64,000 bases of DNA from Glandiceps talaboti. Taxonomy: Eukaryota > Hemichordata > Enteropneusta > Spengelidae. This document shows, piece after piece, positions 12,630 through 24,200 of the stretch. The position numbers and the translations under genes are program-made. The stretch lies in assembly GCF_964340395.1 (NCBI RefSeq), contig NC_135556.1:26532562-26596561 (forward strand), written 5' to 3'. Every line of letters begins with the position of its first letter. Position 1 is the first letter of the stretch. A model generated the notes under the pieces. It searched no databases and had not been told where the DNA came from. It saw nothing but the letters and a program-made list of their open reading frames with translations.

Positions 12630-15600
12630 ATGACTTAGAATAAAATATTAAATTCTAGCTACTTTGAATACATAATTAATTTTTAGTATAACTTTAATCA
12701 ATATCAGTACTACTATATTGTCATATGCTATATCGTCTACATGTAGTAATGGCAATACTATTGTTGTCTGCAATTTCGATTACTGAATGCGAACTCGAAC
12801 GCAGTTGCTTTCATTTTTACCAAATTACAGAAAAAGGTGTTTTAACCTGTTTGATGTTTATAAATGGATCACAGCGACGACAGAAAACAAAACAAAACAA
12901 AACAACAACAACAGCAGCAGCAGCAACAAGAACAAGAACAAGAACAAGAACAAGAACAACAAACCGAAGTAAATACTTACAATCGTCGTGCAAATGCTGA
13001 ATGGCAGGTATGGAGGATTCGAAGCCACTGCGAGGCCCGTCTTCTCAAAACACATGTTAATCCCTTATCGATACAGATAAATACTGTAAAATACCATAAA
13101 ATAGACCCATTGATGGCTAGAGATGCGTACAGTAGCAATTCGCGGGCTTCCGTCATAGACGTAGCAAAAGTACTCATGGTTGTGTTTAAGTGTGTGCGTC
13201 GAAGGCTTCGGTAAAGTGATCTGAACTAGCATTGTAGTGGTCAACGTTTTATACATGTGGAGTAGCTAATATTGGTTACCAGTAATACCATACTGGGACA
13301 GTCCCGGTTACTGCCATACAATACTTCCGGGTACGTAAGCGTCAAACGGTACTAATGATACAACGCGGTAGTTCTACGAATTTGACAATAGACTATGGAC
13401 ACACAGAGATTTATCGTTAGTCACTGAATTGCTTTCTCTCCAAATTGACTTATTAGTATCATTTTGAAACATGATATTGAGGTTTTACACCATGTCTAAC
13501 GTATCCCCAAATCGTCAGAGGGGCGAGAATGCCCGTACATCTTTTCTTGTGAATCCCGGATGGCGGTACGTACATCGATAGCGTATTGTTGAATATACAT
13601 GATAGGGTAATGGGGTCGTTCAAAGTGATATTAACTAGCAAAGCAACCGTACAAAAGCATCATTTTAAATTATTTTTTGTCTTTTTAAAATACTTTCAAT
13701 GATATTTTTATTACATTGAAAATTTTATAATACGGATTATTCGTGAAAAAAATGTTTCGTTTTTGTCCATGTACAGAAAAAAGCTAAGTTTACCTCTCCT
13801 TAGTCATTCCCATTCAATGATATAATTTCTATTCGCGTTGGCCACGTCACGTGACCATGAATTTCAACTTGAACAATATTTCTGTTACGAAAGTGTACTA
13901 TTTTAAATTCACTGACACATTTATTCATATATGATGAAATACATGTATTTAATAGCCTGTCTAATTTTTTTGGATCTGAGCCTCCACTATCCTCCTTTCC
14001 AGTCGTGATATTGACTAGCGTACTAGCTGAGTTGCACGCATTGAGTTTATAGCGTAACACTACATGGCAAACTGTCAGTAAACTCTGCATTCGTCATGGT
14101 ACCACCACCTTGTCAACACTTTTGACAATGTTATATACTTCGTAGAAGGCAAACTGAAAATAAAAGTTGTTTTTCGAAAGTAGCCTCTTTCTTACTTTTT
14201 TGGGGGGTTGCGCGACGTCAGCGAAGTGTGGATGAATTGCTGATGAAGGTGGTTGATTCCATGAGGAAGGTTTAAAAATTGGACTCCGTGATGTGTCGCC
14301 GGTTATATATGTTCACCATTCATGTACATGGGGGGGGGGGTGCATGTGACGAATCTGTCTTGTTTCATTACTACAGCGATAACAGTTTTATCGTCACCAT
14401 TAAAAGAAAACAATTTAGTACTTACATCAAGCGATTATGAAGAATTATGATATTATGTATTTTCCTGCTGGTATATGTCTCCTAAAACTGAGTAAAGACA
14501 AGCATACGTAACCCGATACGATCATAACTGACACAACTCCTTGTCGGCGTCACCCGAGCGCATATGGCCAGAGCTCAGGCTACATTAGATAATGTAACTG
14601 AAATTTGTGAAAAGTAAAAAGCCCTAGTTTTAATCATATCTTCTACATCATAGTTGTATTACAAAAACAATTTGATCTTTCTACAGTCTCCGTGGGTCTG
14701 CTTGCCTGCCCTGCCCGTCTGTCTGTCTGTCTGCCTGCCTGCCTGCCTGCCTGGCAATGTCTACATGACGCATCTATCTCTCACTCTATCTTTCCTTGGA
14801 TCTATGTTTTGGTGTATGTAGATAATAAATTGCCTTTTCCGTTATCATCTGAGAAATATATTGAGAAAAAAACAACAGCCATTCCCACTGATAACGCAGT
14901 CTTACGGCATTCTCTTCCCGGAACCTGTATTGGCCTATCATCCATTAAGGTAATACCTGCACCAGGAAATAGATATATACACCTGACTATTGTGGATTAA
15001 ACACGCGGAAGAAATACTGCGTTTTTTTTTATCAATATGTAACTTCCAAGGCCAACGCACTTGCCAATGAGGCTGCAGCCGGTACCATGCATGAGGTACA
15101 CACGTAGCACTGCTTACATGCGAAGTAACAATTCAGTGATTTGATTTCCATTGATAAATCCCTTTGGACTACAAAATTGGTGGAAAGTTTGATTTATGTA
15201 AATCGCTGAGGAGTTAAAAAGAGTCTTCGCAAATCGCGACAATTGATATTCGATATAAATGTACGATATTGTACTGATAGGGGAAGATAAATGAATGTTG
15301 TATGTATCTTTTTTCACGTTGACTTAACACTTCTTTATATAAAATGTGTGTGTCTCTCTCTTTGAGTCCAGGGTTTCTAAATCTTGAGTAACAAAAAGCG
15401 TTTAGTTTTAGTAATCCTGGAAATTTAAGGTGGAATTTCTAACGTTGCAATGTCATTTTTCACACTGACTTGACCATGGCTGTTCCGGAATCAAGTCAGA
15501 ATTCTTATGCCGGACTCCAGATACCAGAGACTTTACAGACACAAGGTAAACAACCTTAAATTCCGAGAAATTACAGATTTGGAAGGCTAAGAATATCACA

Positions 15601-17239
15601 CGTACGGACTGGAATCAATTCAAGTATTGACAGCCGAGTGTGCCAAATTCTCTCGAACTAGGAGATAGAATCACACGTATAAGTCCTTACTGATATCCGT
15701 ATATGATATACATAGGCATCATGGGTCAGTATAAATAACATGTATAATTTGAATGGCAGTTGAATATACTAGTATGTAATAACACATTGTTCATTACTGT
15801 CCGTAAACTTAATGACATTATGTGAATGTACAAATCAAATAACACAGTTTTCTTCCTCAAAGTTATCGAACAATAAAAACTACAGGAGGAACAGTACACT
15901 AAAATTAGGGAGGGGGACATCGTTTCCTGAAAAATATCGATGTTATTGTGTCGACTCCCCCATATATGTTCAGTCTCAAAATAGATCATATTTTCATTGT
16001 TAAGTATTAAATGTCAGACCCCTGTACAGCCACTACAACTAATTTACTCATGGTCATTTGGTTTCAGAGCTATTTATTCACTATCTTCATTGATATCAAA
16101 TTTGCTTTGAACATTTATTAACATTTATAAGTACATATATACACATAATATGTCACATTATGTTGTTACGTTTGGTTTTTACCATTTAACCGCTCGGCAT
16201 GCGTTCGACACCCTTTCCGAGAACAAAATATTGTACATTATTGTAAGTTTTTGTTGCATCTATATTACTATTTATTAGAAGTTTTTCGTACACATAACGT
16301 GATAGCCCAGACACTTGTCGTGCCGACTGTCACAGACTGTCGTTTCCATTCAACAGCATTTGTACAGCTTCAATCAAATCTCTGGGCTAGAAACATATGA
16401 ATCAAAATGTTCACTCGCACTAAATGACCAAAGAAAGGGTTTCTAATCGACAAGAGCTGAAAGTGCCGCCGCGCCAGTCTCTTAGACTTCTTGTGAAAGA
16501 ATCTATGGAGAACACTACGCCACGCAATCATTAGTAGCATGGTACGATTTCATGGTCAATATAATTCAGGTTTTCACACGAAACTTAAATTTATATAAAT
16601 GTACAGACGGGACGGACCTAATGATATCAAGAACCCATTACTCTACATTGAAAAGCACTAGACAGACATTTCCATGACAACAGGCTGGAAAGGAGAAGTT
16701 CTCCTGTAGTATTTATCCGTTGTCAAATACTAAAACTCGTGTCTATGAACACAGATCTACATTACAGAATAATGACTATGCTAACCATTATAGAAATTAT
16801 CTGAATATTAGTTGAAATTAAAGTATAGTGCGCATGTCCGTCCGGACGTACTTCTTTTTGTTTATAGACAAAGTTTCGATGCGTCGGATTGCGATCATTA
16901 TCTTACTCATCCCAATTTCCGACCACCATATCGAATTTTATATTGGCATGACATCAGAGTTCGCTATAGGGAATTTTTTTTGTCTTCAAATCAAGTACAT
17001 TTCTGCTAGAAAACAAAGTCGCTGGCCAGGTTTTTGCACAAGTGCTCGCGAAGTTCTTATATCATAAACAACTGCGCTGCTATGCTGTTCCACCATGTTA
17101 GGCCTGGCTGCCTTATTCTCACAATTCTCTGTGATAGCAACTTCACAAGCATCTGTGCATTTTGTATGATCCTGGACCCAAGATGCACATGTTTGATTCG
17201 GATGAGTGCTGGACTGTAAATGTTTTGTTATCCCTATGT

Positions 17240-17350
17240 CTAAACGTTTTAAAACCCACAAAGCCACTTTGCGACACAAACGTTTTAAAACCACAAAGCC
17301 ACTTTGCGACACAAACGTTTAAAACCCACAAAGCCACTTTGCGACACATC
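17240..17350. repeat. 36-bp minisatellite, 3 copies
   Basis: Three almost identical units of AAACGTTTTAAAACCCACAA followed by AGCCACTTTGCGACAC, with one or two single-base deletions. The open frames across it come only from the repeat. Confidence 0.9.
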
Positions 17351-18949
17351 ACATGCCACAATATCTAAAATCATGTGCACTTTGTTGACTCAAATTAAGA
17401 AAAAACAGTCAAAATCTTGAATTTGAGTTTTAAAGTTGGTGGAGCTATCACTCTCGTCTCTGAATAACTATTTGTAATGAGATACAACCATTTCGGTCTA
17501 CTGCACTGGTATGCCGGCAATGTCACGAAAAGTGAACTGGTATTGGTACTGGTAATTACTGGCGTAATTACTGCGTACGGTTTGGCACGTGTCATATGCG
17601 AGTTGCGTTCACTTTTGTTGATAATAAGTAGGTCATATCAGATTTACCAGGAAGCAGTGAAAACCTATGAAACCCTCTACTATTTTTAGTTTCTTTATTT
17701 TTATCGTTCCGTTTGAAATGGAGGTATAAGGGGAGCTTTATACCTCCATGGTTTGACCTTTGTCAGTTGATAATGTATAGGCCCTATACCCCCCCCCCCC
17801 TCAAGTGACTCTGAAACTTCTATAACGTGATACGGTCATCTGATGATAGCAGTATGTCTACAGGTGACAGTGACAGAGCTGTGGTTTTCACAACACGAGT
17901 ATGACAAGTCTCTATATTTACCCCCAACCATACATGACTAAATTTGGAAAATACAACCACTGAAATCAGATTCCCAAACGGACATTATATGTAAAATGTA
18001 GAAGAGAAATAACAATCGAGGATTTCACTACATATTTTATTCTGGCAACACATTAACTTAACACACGAGAAGACAAGTGAGCAGTAGTCACCGGCAGTTA
18101 TCCCCAGCGCTTCATCCGTTTTGGTTTAAGAAAATCAACTAGTAAGACTGGGCCCACACTGAAAAAATTATAAAAGTAGCCGGAAGATTTGACTTCGGTA
18201 GCCCATACATTTAATTGTCATAGTCTGAGCTATAACTATCTGAAACTATCGTGGTTTGAGCGATCAGTATCATCACAAGGTTTTTGGTAATACTGTATTC
18301 AAAGTTCATCTTCATCAGCCTATAGTCCCGGGTTTGGAACAAAACAAAGGCTATCACTGCATCAGCATGGGACTCAGGCACAGCCCCTGGCCCATCCACA
18401 TCGTCAAACAGAGCAAATCGGTACAAACCGTTTAAAGAATATAACATTAACGATTCTGATTTTAGTTTCAACTTGTCTATCGATGTCAATTTGTAACGTT
18501 GGAATTATGGAGTTCCAATATCCGGGTTTAACGCCTGTGCTTAAGATCGGCTATCAAGCAAGGTATAAATTTGGGTACCGAGGTATTTCAAGCACCCTTT
18601 AAAAACACCTTTAATAGATAGCATTTTACAACTTCAATAACAACAAGACATTAATTCCGCGTGGTGCCGTTTTCAACGCAACAGGTCAAGGTAAACAGAG
18701 TGCTTATATCGTGGCAAAACGCACGTTTACTGATGTATTCATAATAAGAAGTAGAGCCAATGAAGCCTTGCAGCTACGAGGTGTCGTCATAGGCTTTGTC
18801 AAAAGTTGGGTTAAACCCAGACCACTATTTCTCTATTGTGGACTGAGAGTTAAATGACCTCTCAATGTGTCAATGAATGCTATAGTCACTTCGTCAAAAG
18901 TCGGATTTTATGATAGCAATGTGACAATAAATAGGTTTTTGTAATCCTC

Positions 18950-19470
18950 TGGAGAGGGAGTGGGGTAGGGAAGACTTCCTCAGGCAGAGAGTGGGGTCTC
19001 AAATAAACGGAGGGGTAACGCAAGACCTTAACTAGAGGGAGTGGGGTAGGGAAGACTTTTTCAGGTAGAGTGGGGGCTCAAATTGACGCAGGGGTACGCA
19101 AGACCTTAACTAGAGGGAGTGGGGTAGGGAAGACTTTCTCAAGTAGAGGAAATAGGGTAGGGGAGACTTTCTCAAGTAGAGTGAATGGGGTAGGGGAGAC
19201 TTTCTCAAGTAGGGGAGTGGGGTAGGGAAGACCTCAGATAGAGGGAGTGGGGTAGGAAGACCTTAAGTAGGGGCATGGGGTAGGGAAAACCTCAGGTAGG
19301 GGGAGTTGGGTACGGAAGATATTCTCAGTTAGGAGTGGGTTGGGAAGACTTTTCTCAAGGGGGGTGGGGTAGGGAAGACTTTCACAGGCAGAGTGGGTTC
19401 TCTAATAGACACAGGGATACACAAGACCTTAACTAGAGGAAGTGAGGTAGGGAAGACTTTCTCAAATAGA
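18950..19470. repeat. G-rich degenerate minisatellite
   Basis: About 14 imperfect units of GAGGGAGTGGGGTAGGGAAG followed by ACTTTCTCAAGTA, with strong G bias on the plus strand and variable unit length (about 30-75 bp). Within it a longer pattern, with CAAATWGACGCAGGGG and CAAGACCTTAACTAGAG, recurs three times, so there is a higher-order unit. Confidence 0.85.
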
Positions 19471-19940
19471 AAATTTTATAACAAGCAAAATTTCCTGTCA
19501 CTCAGACCATATAACAATCTTTGTTATTATTGACATTTGTATTAATTTCCTCACAATAAACTTGTCAAATATCTATTGTCTGCTTTGTCAGTCAAGGCCA
19601 GTTTATGTCAATCTGCAACAATGTATCAATGACATTGTTTTATTACATTGATACATGACCAGTTATGAATGACACAAAACATGTACATAGCTGATTGAAC
19701 TCCCATCCACAGAGAAAGTAAGTTCTTTCAGCTTGAGGTTGTGGAGAGTGTGGTATACTTGGCTTGGACACGGTGTCCATAAGTAAACGGATATGTACCT
19801 GGATCTGGAAGCCCCTGAAGTACAGGTGAATGACACATCCAGCCAGGTTTAGTTTATCCTGGTAGGATTTAACTGATTTTCCTACTTGACCAATTTTACC
19901 CTTTTCATCCGAGTGTATCCTGTTTTAATTACTCTGCTGA

Positions 19941-20783
19941 GCTGCAGTGAATCACTTGATTAGCCAGCTGATTTTCATGTTAGTCTACCTGGCATGGCTA
20001 TTGTAGCTGCAGTGAACCACTTGATAAGCCAGCTGATTTTCATGTTAGTCTGCCTGGCATGGCTATTGTAGCTGCAGTGAACCACTTGATAAGCCAGCTG
20101 ATTTTCATGTTAGTCTGCCTGGCATGGCTATTGTAGCTGTAGTGAACCACTTGATTAGCCAGCCATGCTTTCTTATTAGTCTGCCTGACATGGTTATTGT
20201 AGCTGCAGTGAACCACTTGATTAGCCAACCAGGTTTTCTTGTTAGTCTGCCTGACATGGTTATTGTAGCTGTAGTGAACCACTTGATAAGCCAGCCAGGC
20301 TTTCTTGTTAGTCTGCCTGACATGGCTATTGTAGCTGTAGTGAACCACTTGATTAGCCAACCAGGTTTTCTTGTTAGTCTGCCTGACATGGTTATTGTAG
20401 CTGTAGTGAACCACTTGATAAGCCAGCCAGGCTTTCTTGTTAGTCTGTCTGACATGGCTATTGTAGCTGTAGTGAACCACTTGATTAGCCAGCCAGGCTT
20501 TCTTGTTAGTCTGCCTGACATGGTTATTGTGGCTGTAGTGAATCACTTCATTTGCCAGCCAGGCATTCTTGTTAGTCTGCCTGGCATGGCTATTGTAGCT
20601 GCAGTGAACCACTTAACCAGCCAGCCAGCCAGGCTTTCTTGTTATGGCTATTGTAGATGCAGAGAACCACTTGATTAGCCAGCCAAGCTTTTCTGTTGGT
20701 TTGCCTGGCACGGCTATTGTAGCTGCAGTGAACCCTTAACCAGCCAGACAGGCTTTCTTGTTGGTCTGTCTGGCACAGCTATT
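19941..20783. repeat. 65/66-bp minisatellite, about 13 copies, open on both strands
   Basis: Unit: GCTGCAGTGAACCACTTGAT, TAGCCAGCCAGGCTTTCTTG, TTAGTCTGCCTGACATGGCT, ATTGTA. The first units are 65 bp, most later ones 66 bp (22 codons). Because 66 is a multiple of three and the unit has no stop in the favoured frames, a 190-codon frame (minus, 20040-20612) and a 184-codon frame (plus, 20124-20678) run through it. Neither begins at a credible start, so I take both as by-products of the repeat. Confidence 0.93.
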
Positions 20784-21062
20784 CACATTTGCATTATATA
20801 TACAATAATATACCACAACAGGGATCTACCAAAATGATCTCATTTATAGGCAACACTCATTTGCATTTTGGTGATAAGTTTGATATAAATAAATGGAAAA
20901 AACACTTGAAGACTGTTATTGAAGACTGATCTTGTATAAGGATGAAGGAGTAGTGTATCCAAATGTGTCTTGGTTTAGCAAGTGAAAAATGCTGCCTTGC
21001 TATTCTCTCTCACATTCTGATTAAAAATCTTGCATGATCAATGATTCCGTAGTTGTCTGAAA

Positions 21063-21068
21063 TTTATT
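21063..21068 (-). terminator. UTP18: Likely poly(A) signal of UTP18
   Basis: AATAAA on the minus strand, 197 bases after the UTP18 stop codon. It is the first canonical hexamer after the stop. No transcript evidence. Confidence 0.5.
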
Positions 21069-21264
21069 GGAATAAAATATTTTTTAGACAGTCACATGAG
21101 ATCATAATATGGGATATGTCTAGCCTTGAACCACACCCACTTCAAGACATTCTAGGTCTTTCTATGTTTACTTCTCGGGGAAGCACAGACACCAAGCTTT
21201 GACACATCTTTCTCTTCTCTACTGATTTGTCTTATCTTGTTTCTTGTATCATCTTGTCTTATAT

Positions 21265-24200
21265 TTACGACTCACTATAGTGTTTTAACCTACAAAAGAA
21301 CAACAAATAGGAAAAGTTATAGAAAGTCAGCAGTCAGATATTTGTTTATTAAATTACGAAAGCTGTAATCAACAAAGCAAACAAGACACTAAATATGTTG
21401 TTGTTGTTGTTGTTGTCGTCGTCGTCGTCAAAGTTTCCTTGTTGTATTCATTGTTCTTTGCTCCTTTCTGGAGAAATCGCTAACTATAGAATACAACACT
21501 ACCAGAAATACAACACTACCAGAAATACAACACTACCAGATATTTATTTAGGGACTATACCTAGATACACATTCATGATAGTGACCTTCAAGCTTACAGC
21601 TGCAGTAAGCTGCAACTGGATCGTTTTTTGAAACGGTTTTATTAAATCTAATGACTAAATCATCATCTTCAAAAGGAAATTCATCTGAATCATCATATTG
21701 TACACCCTGAATGGTATTGAATCACCTGTAGGTAAACATATTTGTGTAGCTGTACACATAGTATGGTGTAATATAACCAATTAAAATGATTTTGAGGTCC
21801 ACATCCCAATCAATCATGATTTCAACTTCCAACCAATAACTATGCATACATATATTAGATACTTAATACAGGGAATACGGATGTTATGAGTTGTTAGTTG
21901 TTTCACACTTCTTCTGCGTCCATCAGGTTGCAGAAGACGTATGCGTGTGCAGTCGCCTGATTATCACAGAAAAAGCATGAAACTTTGAGTAATGACTCTT
22001 AACATCCTTATTCCTTGGATTAAATCTATAATGCTCTGCTGGTAATATTGATTGAGCACTGTTCTCTCCAGTGAGACACTCTTACATAGCTACATATATT
22101 AGATATATACTATAAGATTTTTCAAAATTCTTGTATGTCTGTTTATGTGAAGATCTATACATATAAATACATGTGACTTATTTTTATATTTACAATATCA
22201 GGCTAGTTCCTACAACTAGAATCAATTTTAAGTTCATGTTCCAAAACTGTACAATTGTCAATTTTGCAAAGTAAATGCATTGTATTGAATGAATACATAG
22301 GGAAATATCAAATAGAGAAACTTTATGTAATAAAATGATACAAAATTTTCTGCAACCAAAGAGGAGACACAAAATGTCTACACTGACTTCATGGACACAA
22401 GACAAAGTAGACTGAAAGACCATCAAGTCTACAAAGACAGAAATTACAGCCAACTGGTCACAAAAAATAGAAACTTAATGCAAATATATGGTAGGCTTGA
22501 ATGGCATTAACCTAAGTACGACTGAGAAATGGTTGTATAGTGACAAGTAATTGTATGCCTACTATTAGTAGTATATATTAATGGAACCCACTGGTGTAGA
22601 TATTCCTTTGTGGCCGTATTTATGGAGTGGGGATTGTTAGTGGGTGTTAAGCTAAGAAGTAACTACTTATGTCGTGAATCACATTTATTGATTCATATTT
22701 TGTGTTATACGTTGTTGTTGTTAACATTGTTGCCATTTCTGATGAACTCATTATATAGTCATACGTCATACATAATCAACCAATCAGCATGTAGCCCGCC
22801 AATAAGGCAGACGATCAAATCAAAATTTCTTGTGTGATGTAAGTTTCAGTTACAAGTTGGAGTGTGCGTGCATTCTTGTGTGATGTAAGTTTCAGTTACA
22901 AGTTGGAACGAGTGTGCATATAAAGAACAGAGTTCCCAGTGTATCGTACTACTTGCTTGTATTGTCATTTCTATTACTGCTGTTTTCAGAACCCCTTTTC
23001 TATTGTGAGTCATCCACAACTTACCTATACAAGAGTGCACTACCTTTGTTATTACCAATGGCTAGGTAACCACTCCTAGGTGAGAAGTCAAGACACGTTG
23101 GTGTGTAGATATGGGTGGAAAAGTCAGGAAAGTTATTGAACACAGTCATGGATGGAACATGCACCTATACAAATATAAATATACAGAGAAAATCAGATTA
23201 AAATTGGTTTCAAACATGAATATAGTTTAAGAACAATTGCCTACATTGTAAGACATAGATATAATTTGTACAATACAATGTCATGCCTACATAACTAACA
23301 AAACACACATTTCAAATATTACATACCAAATTCATCAAGGAAATATATACACCCTGCAAATGTTACTGACAAACTAACCAAAAAAAACCCACAAAAATTC
23401 TTCCTGATCCTAAGATACAAATATTGCAGGTGGTTTGTGCCAATAAAAATGCCTGTTATTTTGTCTGTGGGGGAAGCCGGAGACAAGGTAACTTATGTTT
23501 TGTGTGAAGGGAAGTCGGGGACAAAATAACTTATGTTTGTCCTAAAAAGAGACCTGTTAAATCCACTAAACTGGTGAAGACAGTTGTACAAAACTTATAG
23601 GCCAGGGTTTAAATCCCAGGTTCTTGCATTAGTGTTATCTTATCAGTTGAGCCATGAGCATTAGGCCCAAAAAAAGAATTGTTTGTGGTCAGCATGCACA
23701 TCACTTAAATAGCCCCGTGTCGGTCTTTTTTGTGTTTTTCCAACCCATGCAGTCTACAGATCCGTAGGGAAACAAAAAAAATAACCTTACTTCAGTGAAG
23801 ACAACTGCAGAGCCAATCATGAAGAAGCAAATGATATCTGCCCCACATACACACTTAATAAGTACTTAATAAAAAGAACTGTAACTGTCATAAATGGTAG
23901 ATCGAGTGGCAGGTTTGTTGAGAATTTAAATAAAAATTGTGCCATCACACCATTTTAGACAAACTGTCCTGACCAGAAACAATTTTTTTGTTGCCTTACA
24001 TAGGATTATTCTTTTGTTCTGTTTTGTTCAATGGCTGACACATTACAGTTGATATGTAACATTTTCAAAATATCTCTGAATATTTCTATTCCTGCAAAGA
24101 CTTTATTAACCACATGAAGCATTTTCTGTAGCTGGTTTATAGTTGGCATATATTCCCATCAATCAAATTAAATTACCCTTGCTATGTACTTCCTGGTACA

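Larger units (their letters stand above)
8646..21040. other. Long stretch without a recognised gene
   Basis: It should contain the upstream exon(s) and promoter of the TLC-like gene (minus strand), but I could not pick them out. Open frames at 11483-11740, 13800-14090 and 18211-18489 (minus) and 12864-13214 (plus) match nothing I know and lack convincing splice or start context; the last is mostly Gln/Glu codons from a CAA/GAA microsatellite. Structured content: foldbacks at 10378-10662 and 12413-12629, a CTGC/CTGT microsatellite near 14716-14754, and tandem arrays at 17240-17350, 18950-19470 and 19941-20783. Confidence 0.5.

Noticed and set aside
12864-13214. 116-codon frame with Gln and Glu runs.
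   Set aside because: Made by a CAA/CAG/GAA microsatellite; the rest has no similarity and no conserved context.
18211-18489. 92-codon minus frame that looks protein-like (contains DDVDGPGAVPESHADAV).
   Set aside because: No ATG near its upper end, no acceptor, no known family. Could be an exon or transposon scrap, but unsupported.
20040-20678. Repeat-protein genes of 184-190 codons on both strands.
   Set aside because: The frames exist because the 66-bp repeat unit is a multiple of three without stops. No credible start, splice sites or family match; kept only as a question in the findings.
21265-21290. 15-base match to the core of the phage T7 promoter on the plus strand (TACGACTCACTATAG), suggesting vector contamination.
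   Set aside because: The same bases on the minus strand encode the last residues (HYSES) and stop of UTP18 in a properly spliced exon, and nothing nearby looks like vector. Coincidence.
22801-22921. LHHT-like residues on the minus strand as the UTP18 C-terminus.
   Set aside because: No AG acceptor in the right phase, and no stop at the expected place. The exon at 21289-21265 fits all criteria. The region is instead a short tandem duplication of about 48 bp.
23590-23662. tRNA-like gene on the minus strand beside the M1 copy.
   Set aside because: Weak A-box and B-box resemblance (GGGATTTAAACCC) only; no cloverleaf could be drawn. At most a SINE scrap.
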